Shown piece after piece: positions 1-7,144 of a stretch of DNA of 14,984 nt. Every line of letters begins with the position of its first letter. The first letter of the stretch is position 1. The notes under the pieces were generated by a model, which saw only the letters and a list, made by a program, of their open reading frames with translations, was not told where the DNA came from and did not search any database. Source of the DNA: Chersky-265 sp035275285 (GTDB lineage: Bacteria > Fibrobacterota > Fibrobacteria > UBA11236); contig DATENA010000318.1 of assembly GCA_035275285.1 (NCBI GenBank), positions 1 to 14,984 on the forward strand, given 5' to 3'. The position numbers and the translations under genes were made by a program.

Positions 1-190
1 TGGACCTCGACCCGAATTCTACCGCTTGCCGGGCGCGGGATCCACCAGCCAAGCGCCCCGCGGCATCGACCAAGCCATCCGGAAAATCCCCGCCAAACGG
101 GTTTTCAGGACCTCCGGCCCCGCGGAACGGCGGTCAGCCCGCGGGCGGGCCATTCCGGCGCCCAGGATTTGCGCGCCGCCGCCTGCGAAA

Positions 191-227
191 TTGCCGGAAA
201 ACCGGCAAAATTCTAACGTTCCGAACG
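191..227. promoter_or_regulatory. Two small dyads upstream of aconitase
   Basis: Positions 191-208 form a perfect inverted repeat, TTGCCGG-AAAA-CCGGCAA, with 7-bp arms and a 4-nt loop. Positions 217-227 (CGTTCCGAACG) form a second dyad with 5-bp arms around a central C. Both lie 60-95 bp before the aconitase start. They could be an operator or a leader hairpin. TTGCCG (191-196) with TAACGT (214-219) at 17-bp spacing is only a poor promoter match. There is no T-run, so neither dyad looks like an intrinsic terminator. The rest of 1-285 shows nothing I can support as a gene. Confidence 0.3.
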
Positions 228-285
228 GTTTCACGGACCCGCCGGCGGGCATCCGCCCACCGGAATCCCAAGCATTGGAGTGAAG

Positions 286-2550
286 ATGGAAGGCCTAGAC
301 ATCAAATCGATTTATGCCGGACTGGATGCCAAGCATGCCTATGCCCGCAAGACCCTCGGCAAGGCCCTGACCCTCGCCGAAAAGATCATCTGGTCCCATC
401 TCCACGACGCCGCGCAACCCAAGATGGAACGCGGCAAATCCTTCGCCCTGCTCCGTCCCGATCGCGTGGCCATGCAGGACGCCACCGCGCAGATGGCCAT
501 CCTCCAGTTCATGCAGGCGCAAAAGCCCAAGGTCGCCGTGCCCACCACGGTGCATTGCGATCATCTGATCATCGCGCGGGACGGCGCCGCCCGGGACGTG
601 GAGATCGCCAACAACGAGAACAAGGAAGTCTTCGATTTCCTGAGTTCCGCTGCCCGCAAATACGGCATGGGTTTCTGGAAGCCGGGCTCCGGCATCATCC
701 ACCAGGTGGTCCTGGAGAACTACGCTTTTCCCGGCGGCATGATGATCGGAACCGACTCCCACACCCCCAATGCCGGCGGCCTCGGCATGATGGCGGTGGG
801 CGTGGGCGGATCGGACGCCGTGGACGTGATGGTGGGCATGCCCTGGGAAGTGCTCTATCCCAAGGTCACGGGTATCCATCTCAAGGGCGCCCTGAACGGA
901 TGGACCTCCGGCAAGGACGTCATCCTCAAGCTGCTCGAGATCCTCACGGTCAAGGGCGGCACCAACAAGATCATCGAGTATTTCGGCGAAGGCGTGCGGA
1001 CGCTCTCCTGCACCGCCCAGGCCACCATCACCAACATGGGCGCGGAGCTGGGGGCCACCTGCTCCCTGTTCCCGTTCCACAAATCCATGGGCGATTACCT
1101 GCGCGCCACCCGCCGCGCGGACGTCGCGGACCTGGCCGAGAAGCATTCGGCCTACCTCAATCCCGATCCGGAAGTGCTGGCCGACCCCGGCGCCTTCTAC
1201 GACGAGGTCATCGAGATCGATCTCGACCAGCTGGAACCCTACGTGGTCGGGCCCCACAGCCCGGACAAGGCGCGCCCCATCTCCAAGTTCAAGGAGGAGA
1301 TCGAGAAGGAGAAATATCCCGAGCTCCTTTCCGCCGCCCTGATCGGCTCCTGCACCAACTCCTCCTACGAGGACGTGGGCCGCGCCGCGTTCGTGGCGGA
1401 CCAGGCCCTGTCCCGCGGTTCCAAGGCCGCCTCGCAGTTCTTCGTGAGCCCCGGCTCCGAGCAGGTCTTCGACACCACCAAGCGCGACGGGTACCTCGCC
1501 ACCCTGGACAAGCTGGGCGCCGTGGTCATGGCCAACGCCTGCGGCCCTTGCATCGGCCAGTGGCAGCGCAAGGACATGGGGGACGGCGTCGCCAACTCCA
1601 TCATCACTTCGTTCAACCGCAATTTCCGCGGCCGCAACGACGGCAACAACGCCACCCTGTCCTTCATCGGCTCGCCGGAGCTGGTGACCGCCATGGCCCT
1701 GGCCGGCACCATCAAGTTCAATCCCCTGACGGACACCCTGAAAGCGGCCGACGGCACCTCCTACAAGCTGGAAGCCCCCCAGGCCGACGCCCTGCCCAAG
1801 CAGGGCTATGCCTTCAACGACGGCGGCTTCATCGCCCCCGCCCGGGACGGCGCCTCGGTGGAGGTGAAGGTCTCCCCGGACAGCAACCGCCTGCAGCTCC
1901 TGGAACCCTTCAAGCCCTGGGACGGCAAGGAAATCGAGGACGCCTTGGTGCTGGCCAAGGCCCAGGGCAAATGCACCACGGACCACATCTCCCCCGCCGG
2001 CAAATGGCTCAAGTTCCGCGGCCATCTGGACAAGATCTCGGACAACATGCTGGTCGGGGCGACCAACGCCTTCGGCGCCGCCCCCAACGGGGCCCCGGTG
2101 ATCGGCACGGGCAAGAACGTGCTGACGGGCGAAACCGGCAAGACCTACCCCCAGATCGCCCGCGACTACAAGGCCAAGGGAAAGGGCTGGGTGGTGTTCG
2201 GGGAAGAGAACTACGGAGAGGGTTCCTCCCGCGAGCATGCAGCCATGTCCCCGCGCTTCCTGGGCGCCCGCGCCGTGATTGCCAAGAGCATGGCCCGCAT
2301 CCATGAGACCAACCTGAAGAAGCAGGGATTGCTCCCGCTCAAGTTCGCCAATCCCTCCGATTACGACAAGGTGCGGGAAGACGATCGCGTGGGCATCACC
2401 GGCCTGGCGTCCTTCGCCCCCGGCAGGAACCTCAAGGTCACGCTCAAGCATGCCGATGGAAGCAGCGATGCCTTCGAAGTCACGCATACCTTCAACCAGG
2501 AGCAGATCGAATGGTTCAAGGCGGGCAGCGCCCTGAACCTGATGAACTGA
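286..2550 (+). CDS. acn: Aconitate hydratase (mitochondrial-type aconitase)
   Basis: Aconitase of the TCA cycle: citrate to isocitrate through cis-aconitate, using a [4Fe-4S] cluster in the cytoplasm. The protein is 754 residues, close to the mitochondrial/bacterial aconitase subfamily and shorter than AcnA/IRP types near 900. The three cluster cysteines are visible: Cys356 in GSCTNSSYED, and Cys419 and Cys422 in NACGPCIGQW. The N-terminal part has the TDSHTPNAGGLG motif. The C-terminal swivel domain has GEENYGEGSSREHAA, carrying the substrate-binding serine/arginine region. I chose ATG 286 because GGAG at 277-280 sits 5 nt before it. A GTG at 280 in the same frame would overlap that ribosome binding site. 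No frameshift or missing key residue is seen. It is the first gene of a plus-strand series, and hairpins follow its stop codon. The symbol is the general family symbol. Confidence 0.97.
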   Translation: MEGLDIKSIYAGLDAKHAYARKTLGKALTLAEKIIWSHLHDAAQPKMERGKSFALLRPDRVAMQDATAQMAILQFMQAQKPKVAVPTTVHCDHLIIARDGAARDVEIANNENKEVFDFLSSAARKYGMGFWKPGSGIIHQVVLENYAFPGGMMIGTDSHTPNAGGLGMMAVGVGGSDAVDVMVGMPWEVLYPKVTGIHLKGALNGWTSGKDVILKLLEILTVKGGTNKIIEYFGEGVRTLSCTAQATITNMGAELGATCSLFPFHKSMGDYLRATRRADVADLAEKHSAYLNPDPEVLADPGAFYDEVIEIDLDQLEPYVVGPHSPDKARPISKFKEEIEKEKYPELLSAALIGSCTNSSYEDVGRAAFVADQALSRGSKAASQFFVSPGSEQVFDTTKRDGYLATLDKLGAVVMANACGPCIGQWQRKDMGDGVANSIITSFNRNFRGRNDGNNATLSFIGSPELVTAMALAGTIKFNPLTDTLKAADGTSYKLEAPQADALPKQGYAFNDGGFIAPARDGASVEVKVSPDSNRLQLLEPFKPWDGKEIEDALVLAKAQGKCTTDHISPAGKWLKFRGHLDKISDNMLVGATNAFGAAPNGAPVIGTGKNVLTGETGKTYPQIARDYKAKGKGWVVFGEENYGEGSSREHAAMSPRFLGARAVIAKSMARIHETNLKKQGLLPLKFANPSDYDKVREDDRVGITGLASFAPGRNLKVTLKHADGSSDAFEVTHTFNQEQIEWFKAGSALNLMN

Positions 2551-2571
2551 TGTCCGTCCCGCCGGATCCGC

Positions 2572-2617
2572 CCTGGACGTTGTCCAGGCATTCCGGAGCG
2601 CTTTCCTCGCGCTCCGG
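2572..2617 (+). terminator. Tandem hairpins after aconitase
   Basis: Two perfect stem-loops stand side by side in the 77-bp gap. CCTGGAC (2572-2578) pairs with GTCCAGG (2582-2588) over a 3-nt loop. CCGGAGCGC (2593-2601) pairs with GCGCTCCGG (2609-2617) over a 7-nt loop. No U-tract follows, so these may be 3'-end stabilisers, attenuating structures or a factor-assisted terminator rather than a classical intrinsic terminator. Confidence 0.45.
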
Positions 2618-2627
2618 GTAACCACCG

Positions 2628-3545
2628 GTGGGCGCCTCCCGTCTAATCGGAATGGACTTCGCGACCGCTGCCGCCCAACTCACCGCCTTCAACATCGCAG
2701 CCACGGCCGCCCGCCCAGGCATCAGCCACCTGGTCTCCCGGGAAACCCGCGAACTGGCCGCCCGCTTCCTGGAAGGCCGGCCCCGCTTGCGGTTCTGGCT
2801 GGGCATGTCCAAGCGCCCCGGCTTCCATCGTTGGTTCGACAGGTACCAGGCCCTGAAGGTCCCCGGCCTGGCCTTGCATCAGACCCTGCGCAACCTGTCC
2901 TTGGAAGAGGCGGCCCTCCACGGCCTGGAGGCGGGCATGGAACAGGTCCTGTTCCTGGGAGGCGGGTTCGATACCATGGCCGCCCGGCTCGCGCGGCTTT
3001 ACCCCTCGGCCCGGTTCCTGGAACTGGATCATCCCATCCTCCAGGCCGCCAAGCGCAGGGTCCTGGAACAGACGGGGCTCCTGCCGCCCAATCTCGCCTT
3101 GGCGCCCATGGACCCGGAACGCCCGGATCTGAAAAACGGACCGGCCCTGCCCGGTTTCCGCCCCGGCCAGCCCACCCTGGTTCTCTGCGAAGGCCTGCTC
3201 ATGCGCCTGAGCCGCAAAGCGGCGGAAAGGGTCTTCGCGGATCTGGCCGCCCTTCCCTGCCCCGTCTTGCGGTTCGTCTTCACCTTCATGGAACCGGACT
3301 CGCGCGGGCATCTCGCCTACCGCGGGGGATCGCGGCTGACGGGCGCCTGGCTGCGCCGGCGCGGATGGAGCTTCACCTGGGGGCTGCCCGCCCACGAGAT
3401 GGGCGGATTCCTGGCGCGCCACGGCTTCATCCTGGAGGAAATCGCGGATGCGGAAGTGTTCCGCGCCCGGTTCCTGTCCGGACTGCCCGGCGCCGTCCTG
3501 GCGGAAGGCGAAAAAGTCGCCATCGCCTCCCGCTGGGCCCGGTGA
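2628..3545 (+). CDS. Class I SAM-dependent methyltransferase, leucine carboxyl methyltransferase (LCMT/PPM1) family
   Basis: A putative SAM-dependent O-methyltransferase of 305 residues. Motif I is LFLGGGFDT (about residues 108-116). The next beta strand ends in LELDHP (131-136), the pattern typical of the LCMT family, in which the acidic residues bind SAM ribose. A later LVLCEGLLMRL segment corresponds to the family's motif near the active site. The substrate is unknown: bacterial members annotated for polyketide biosynthesis are mostly uncharacterised, and nothing here suggests a biosynthetic cluster. The start is uncertain. GTG 2628 lies in the 10-bp palindrome CCACCGGTGG, ATG 2652 is an in-frame alternative, and neither has a clear Shine-Dalgarno. 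It is separated from aconitase by hairpins and from the next gene by 43 bp, so it may be expressed alone. Confidence 0.82.
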   Translation: MGASRLIGMDFATAAAQLTAFNIAATAARPGISHLVSRETRELAARFLEGRPRLRFWLGMSKRPGFHRWFDRYQALKVPGLALHQTLRNLSLEEAALHGLEAGMEQVLFLGGGFDTMAARLARLYPSARFLELDHPILQAAKRRVLEQTGLLPPNLALAPMDPERPDLKNGPALPGFRPGQPTLVLCEGLLMRLSRKAAERVFADLAALPCPVLRFVFTFMEPDSRGHLAYRGGSRLTGAWLRRRGWSFTWGLPAHEMGGFLARHGFILEEIADAEVFRARFLSGLPGAVLAEGEKVAIASRWAR

Positions 3546-3588
3546 ACCCGCTTCCCGCCGGGGGAACTTCCGATTACATTGTTTCCGC

Positions 3589-3993
3589 ATGTTCCGGCCC
3601 CGCTCGTTCTTCCGCCCTCTGGACGCCTTGCTGGCGGTTTCGGTGGCAACGGCGGCCGTCTGGGGGTTCCTGGCCTTCCGGGTCGCCGACGGATCCCGGG
3701 CCGTAGTCTATATAGGCAACCGCAAATACGGCTGGTACGACGTGGCGGGCGCCCCGCGCCGCGTCACCGTGCCCACGCGCATCGGCGAGGTCAGCCTGGA
3801 GATAGGCAACGGCTCCGCCCGGGTGGCCGCCTCCCCCTGCCGCAACAAGGTCTGCATGCGCACCGGAGCCATCCACCGCGCCCACTCGGAAATCGTATGC
3901 ATGCCCGCGCAATTGCTGATCGTCCTGGAAAGCGACCGTCCCCGGGACGGAGACGGGAAATCCCCCGGAGGAACCGATGCCGTCACCTATTGA
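3589..3993 (+). CDS. NusG domain II-containing membrane-anchored protein (EetA-like)
   Basis: A 134-residue protein with one N-terminal membrane segment (about 11-31) followed by a small domain of the NusG_II family (Pfam NusG_II). Supporting residues are the YIGNRKYGWYDV beta region and the family cysteine pattern CRNKVC (Cys84, Cys89) with Cys104 in EIVCMP. The domain should face outside the cytoplasmic membrane. From family knowledge, such proteins pair with Gx/Hpre_diP_synt_I membrane proteins, and in Listeria the pair (EetA/EetB) supports flavin-based extracellular electron transfer. Here the next gene is exactly such a partner, overlapping by 17 nt and preceded by a strong Shine-Dalgarno, so translation is likely coupled. 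ATG 3589 is chosen because the signal anchor follows it directly. No Shine-Dalgarno precedes it, and TACATT at 3575-3580 could be a -10 for a nearly leaderless mRNA. The function here is inference. Confidence 0.8.
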   Translation: MFRPRSFFRPLDALLAVSVATAAVWGFLAFRVADGSRAVVYIGNRKYGWYDVAGAPRRVTVPTRIGEVSLEIGNGSARVAASPCRNKVCMRTGAIHRAHSEIVCMPAQLLIVLESDRPRDGDGKSPGGTDAVTY

Positions 3994-5164
3994 GGGTTCC
4001 GGACGGAAAAGTTCCGGACGGAAAAGTTCCGGACGGGGTAACCTGAAGGTCACGGCCGGGACCTTCGCCCTGGCGCTGCTGGCCGCCTCCGGCCTGCAGA
4101 TCATGGAGAACCTGCTGCCCCGCTTCCCGCTTTTCCCGTGGATGCGGATCGGGTTCAGCTACGTGATCATCCTCCCCTTCCTGATGCAATACGGCCCGCG
4201 CGCGGCTTTCGCCCTGTTCCTGGCGCGCAACGGCATCACGGTGCTGTACGGCGGGCAGCCCCTCACCACCTTCCTCATCGGCAGCGGGGCGGGCGTGCTG
4301 GCCTTGCTGGGGCTGGGCCGGCCGGTGGCCTGGGCCTACCGGCGCGGGAGCCTGGGCATCCTGGGGGCCGGCATCCTGCTCGCCACGGCCTTCAACCTGG
4401 CCCAGCTCGCCCTGGTCAACCTGACCCTGATCCGCCATGCGGGATTCTATTTCCAGACCGGTCCCATCCTGGCCTGGTCCCTGGTATCCGGCGCCTGCGT
4501 GGCCTTGCTGATCCGGTTCTCGGAAAAGGAGCTGCTGGATCTGTTCGCTCCCGAACCGGAACCGTCGTCGGCCGCGGCCTTCGAAGCGGCCGCCTTGCCG
4601 CCTCCGGCCCGGCCCGCGCCTTTCCTGGCCGGCATGCTCCTGATGCTCAGCCTGTTCGCCCTCCCCGATCTCCGCGTCCAGGTTCCCGTGCTGGCCGTGC
4701 TGCTGGTGGCGGTGCGGGACCGGGGCCGCATGCTCCTGCATTCCTGGCCGTTCTTCTTCTACCTGGCCTGGCTGCATCTGTTCCATACTTCCGGGGCTTA
4801 TCTCTGGGGCGAATGGATCACGCGCGAAGGCGCGCGTGATTTCGCCCTCTATGCCGCGCGGCTGGCCAATCTCATCCTGCTGGGGCGCTGGCTGTCCTCC
4901 CGGTTTCCCTGGCAATGGGCCGGCCGGCCGCGGTCCCCGTATCTCCGGGGTTTCCTGCTCGCCCTGCCCCTGATGGCGGACCTGTTGAAACCCAGCCTGC
5001 AGGCCGGCCGCGACATGCTGCGCAACGTGCGGGCGGGACGGCGCACCGGAGTGCTGGCGCCGGCCTTCGCCTCCTGGCGCGGAAGGATGCGGGAAGCCGC
5101 CCGGGCGGCGGTTCGGGATCCGGGGAATCCGGACCGGACGGCGAAGGGCGGACCGGCGCCCTGA
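3977..5164 (+). CDS. Gx transporter/Hpre_diP_synt_I (EetB-like) protein fused to an EcfT-like transmembrane domain
   Basis: A polytopic membrane protein of 395 residues with two parts. Residues about 25-185 resemble the Gx transporter (Pfam Hpre_diP_synt_I) family: ENLLPRFPLFPWMRIGFS near 44-61, LFLARNGITVLYGG near 80-93, then several hydrophobic helices. An Ala/Pro-rich linker (about 190-215) follows. Residues about 216-356 resemble the T component of ECF transporters: hydrophobic helices, LFHTSG (268-273), ITREG (281-285), a helix rich in Ala/Leu/Arg, and a basic VRAGRR stretch (351-356) where EcfT proteins carry their ATPase-coupling Arg motifs. Start ATG 3977 has GGAGGA at 3967-3972. The N-terminal tail (residues 5-20) is encoded by a 15-bp tandem repeat and is basic/Ser/Gly-rich. 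Despite the Pfam name, prenyl diphosphate synthase activity is not implied. No ATPase or flavin-binding S component lies nearby. The fusion is my reading of residue patterns and needs a profile search. Confidence 0.75.
   Translation: MPSPIEGSGRKSSGRKSSGRGNLKVTAGTFALALLAASGLQIMENLLPRFPLFPWMRIGFSYVIILPFLMQYGPRAAFALFLARNGITVLYGGQPLTTFLIGSGAGVLALLGLGRPVAWAYRRGSLGILGAGILLATAFNLAQLALVNLTLIRHAGFYFQTGPILAWSLVSGACVALLIRFSEKELLDLFAPEPEPSSAAAFEAAALPPPARPAPFLAGMLLMLSLFALPDLRVQVPVLAVLLVAVRDRGRMLLHSWPFFFYLAWLHLFHTSGAYLWGEWITREGARDFALYAARLANLILLGRWLSSRFPWQWAGRPRSPYLRGFLLALPLMADLLKPSLQAGRDMLRNVRAGRRTGVLAPAFASWRGRMREAARAAVRDPGNPDRTAKGGPAP
3996..4036 (+). repeat. 15-bp in-frame tandem repeat, 2.7 copies
   Basis: The unit GTTCCGGACGGAAAA occurs at 3996-4010 and 4011-4025, followed by 11 matching bases at 4026-4036. 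It is in frame and encodes Gly/Ser-Gly-Arg-Lys-Ser repeats at the start of the Gx/EcfT-like protein. The copies are identical, which suggests recent slippage. Confidence 0.85.
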
Positions 5165-5178
5165 TGCAAGGCGGTGGC

Positions 5179-5196
5179 CGGACCGCGGTTGGTCCG
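5179..5196. terminator. Hairpin between convergent genes
   Basis: CGGACC (5179-5184) pairs with GGTCCG (5191-5196) over a 6-nt loop, in the 34-bp gap between the ends of the Gx/EcfT-like gene (plus) and the nfu gene (minus). It lacks a U-tract. A bidirectional 3'-end role is inferred from its position only. Confidence 0.3.
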
Positions 5197-5198
5197 CG

Positions 5199-5795
5199 CT
5201 AGTCCGTGGCGACCGTGAGCTCCGGATGGGCCTTGCGCTGGATGGCGCCTTCGATGTACATGAGGGTGCCCGAAGTGGCGCTGGGGCAACTGCCGCAAGC
5301 GCCTTCGTAATGGATGCGCACGATGGAACCTTCGATGCCCATCAGTTCCAGGCCGCCGCCGTCGCCGGCCAGGCCGGGACGCACCATTTCATCGAAAATG
5401 CGGTTGAGATGCCCCACCTGTTCTTCGAGGGTGAGCTTGAAGAAATCCTCGGGACGCTGGATCTGCGCGCCCGCCGCATGCGGATCGAAGCCTTCCTCGG
5501 ATTCGGCGGCTTTGGGCGCTTCCGCCGGGGACACGCTTTCCTCCAGGATATCGGCGATGGGCGTGATCATCTCGTTCCAATCGCCCTCTTCGTCCTTGTT
5601 CACCGTAACGGTGGTGCCCACGTAGAACACGGACGTCACGTTCGGGAGCTCGAAAAGCCTGGCGGCGGTGCGATCGGCCTGGGCGGATTCGATATCCGGG
5701 TAGGACCGGGAACCCGATTCGACCACCTTGCAGTCCAGGTGGAACCGGATGGCAAGGGGATTTGGGGTTTCCGAGGTTTTGACGACTTTGGCCAT
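5199..5795 (-). CDS. nfu: Nfu-type Fe-S cluster carrier (Nfu_N plus NifU C-terminal domain)
   Basis: A cytoplasmic scaffold/carrier that accepts an Fe-S cluster and passes it to apo-enzymes. The protein is 198 residues. Residues about 6-85 match the Nfu N-terminal domain (TPNPLAIRFHL near 10-20, then ELPNVTSVFYVG near 49-60). A Glu/Ala/Pro-rich linker (about 85-115) follows. Residues about 118-190 match the NifU-like C-terminal domain, with the cluster-binding CGSC (Cys167, Cys170), preceded by RPGLAGDGGGLEL. The start at 5795 gives the conserved MAKVV..SETPNP opening and has AGGA just upstream. An upstream in-frame ATG at 5849 would add an unconserved tail. It is transcribed away from the DHODH gene. 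Aconitase a few genes away is a plausible client, which is inference. A 13-bp palindrome at 5824-5836 lies in its leader. Confidence 0.93.
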   Translation of the reverse strand: MAKVVKTSETPNPLAIRFHLDCKVVESGSRSYPDIESAQADRTAARLFELPNVTSVFYVGTTVTVNKDEEGDWNEMITPIADILEESVSPAEAPKAAESEEGFDPHAAGAQIQRPEDFFKLTLEEQVGHLNRIFDEMVRPGLAGDGGGLELMGIEGSIVRIHYEGACGSCPSATSGTLMYIEGAIQRKAHPELTVATD

Positions 5796-5909
5796 GTTCC
5801 TGCCGCTCAATGGAATGGGAGTTCCGGGCCGCCCGGGGAGCGAACCCAAGCCTCCAATCTAGCAAAATGCCCCCCCGGCCGCCAGCAGGGATTATCCGGG
5901 CGCGGCGCC

Positions 5910-5939
5910 TTGCACCGGGTCCGTTTATTACTTTATAGT
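5910..5939 (+). promoter_or_regulatory. Sigma-70-type promoter for the DHODH gene
   Basis: TTGCAC (5910-5915) and TATAGT (5934-5939) are separated by 18 bp, in a locally AT-rich patch within GC-rich sequence. Initiation would be expected near 5946, giving a leader of about 15-18 nt before ATG 5963. This argues against the in-frame GTG at 5945 as the start. Confidence 0.65.
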
Positions 5940-5962
5940 TATTCGTGAGCACCCCGGGAAAC

Positions 5963-7144
5963 ATGTCAGACACCCTGAAAATCGAGCAGCGCGGCCAAGG
6001 CGTCGTCCATCACGACTACAGCCGCGGACCGGGGGACCTGCTGCTCGAGGCCGGCAAGGCCCTGATCCGCAATCCGGAGACGCGCCACCGCCTCTTGGCC
6101 ACCTACGCGGCCCTGGCGGATGCGATGCCGCTGCGCAGCCATCCCCCCTCCGGTCTGGAGAAGACCATCCGCTTCCACGATCGCAGCGTGCCCATCACCC
6201 TGGCCAGCCCCATCATGCTGGCCGCGGGCGGGAACAAGTCCGCCGAGCATCTCCGGGGTTTCAGCGCCCTGGGCTTCGGGGCCGTCTCCGTCGGTTCGGC
6301 CACCAGCGCGGCGCGCGAGGGGAATCCCTTCCGCCCGCGCATGCACATGCTGCCCCTGGATCGCTCCATGAGCAATTCCATGGGCCTCAACAATCCCGGC
6401 ATCGAGACCATCGCCACGGAAGTGGACAAGGCCCTGGGCGCCTGCCACCGGCGCAAGCTCGCCCTGGGCATCAGCGTGGCGGACACGCCCGGCGTCGAGG
6501 AGGCGGACCACAAGATCGCGGACGTGCTGGCCACCTTCCGCCGCGCCTACCGCGCAGCCGACTACATCGAGCTCAACGTGAGCTGCCCCAATACGGGCGA
6601 CAACCGCATGGACGCGCAGGAGGCCTTCCTCGCGGAGCTGCTCCGAGAAGTGATGGAGGCCCGCAAGAGCCTGGCCCCCAAGAAGGCCGTCTTCGTCAAG
6701 ATCTCCCCGGACCTGAACGCGCGCGCCCTGGACGGCAACCTGCAAATCCTTTCGGACGCGGGAGTCACGGGCCTGGTGCTTTTCAACACCTTCCCGGGGG
6801 ACAAGGCGCGCTACCTGCGCATGAACACGCCCGAACCGGAGATCCGGCCCGTCGGCGCCAACGGCGCCAAGGGCGGCATTTCCGGGCGCATCCTCTACAA
6901 GAACACCCTGCCCGCGGTGCAATACATCCGCCGCCAACTGCCCAAGCTCACCCTCTTCGCCTGCGGCGGCGTCGATCACGGCGCCAAGGTCCTGGATCTG
7001 CTGGACGCCGGAGCCGACGCGGTGCAATGCTATACCGTGCTCGCCTATCGCTGGAACGCCGTCCGCAAGATGAACCGGGAACTGTTCGATGCCATGCGTG
7101 CCCGGGGCATCCAGAGCCTGGACGGATATGCCCCGCCGGCCTGA
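5963..7144 (+). CDS. pyrD: Dihydroorotate dehydrogenase (class 2-like layout, Cys at the catalytic-base position)
   Basis: An FMN enzyme oxidising dihydroorotate to orotate in pyrimidine synthesis, 393 residues. Class 2-like features are an N-terminal helical extension of about 75 residues, the FMN/substrate motif LAAGGNKS (Lys92), GNPFRPRMHMLP (120-131), a MGLNNPG segment (140-146), FVKISPDL (Lys246), GGISGR (304-309) and CGGVDHGAKVLDLLDAGADAVQCYT toward the C-terminus. The catalytic loop reads ELNVSCPNTGD with Cys208. Class 2 enzymes normally have Ser here and class 1 enzymes Cys, so the electron acceptor cannot be read off with confidence. ATG 5963 is preferred because the promoter places initiation at about 5946. 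The last 17 nt overlap the start of the next gene, suggesting a two-gene transcript. A related class 1-fold pyrimidine enzyme is a less likely alternative. Confidence 0.88.
   Translation: MSDTLKIEQRGQGVVHHDYSRGPGDLLLEAGKALIRNPETRHRLLATYAALADAMPLRSHPPSGLEKTIRFHDRSVPITLASPIMLAAGGNKSAEHLRGFSALGFGAVSVGSATSAAREGNPFRPRMHMLPLDRSMSNSMGLNNPGIETIATEVDKALGACHRRKLALGISVADTPGVEEADHKIADVLATFRRAYRAADYIELNVSCPNTGDNRMDAQEAFLAELLREVMEARKSLAPKKAVFVKISPDLNARALDGNLQILSDAGVTGLVLFNTFPGDKARYLRMNTPEPEIRPVGANGAKGGISGRILYKNTLPAVQYIRRQLPKLTLFACGGVDHGAKVLDLLDAGADAVQCYTVLAYRWNAVRKMNRELFDAMRARGIQSLDGYAPPA

Noticed and set aside
26..283. Possible small gene before aconitase
   Set aside because: Pro/Arg/Ala-rich translation typical of random GC-rich sequence, no ribosome binding site, and it runs into the aconitase Shine-Dalgarno.
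295..2625. 776-codon open frame antisense to aconitase
   Set aside because: It mirrors the third-position GC bias of the aconitase gene, has low-complexity Gly/Ala/His composition and no family motif. Aconitase is certain.
2628..3545. Methyltransferase as part of a polyketide cluster
   Set aside because: The LCMT-like family is often annotated that way, but no biosynthetic genes are nearby.
3977..5164. Heptaprenyl diphosphate synthase component I as an enzyme call
   Set aside because: The Pfam name is historical. The protein is a polytopic membrane protein without prenyltransferase Asp-rich motifs.
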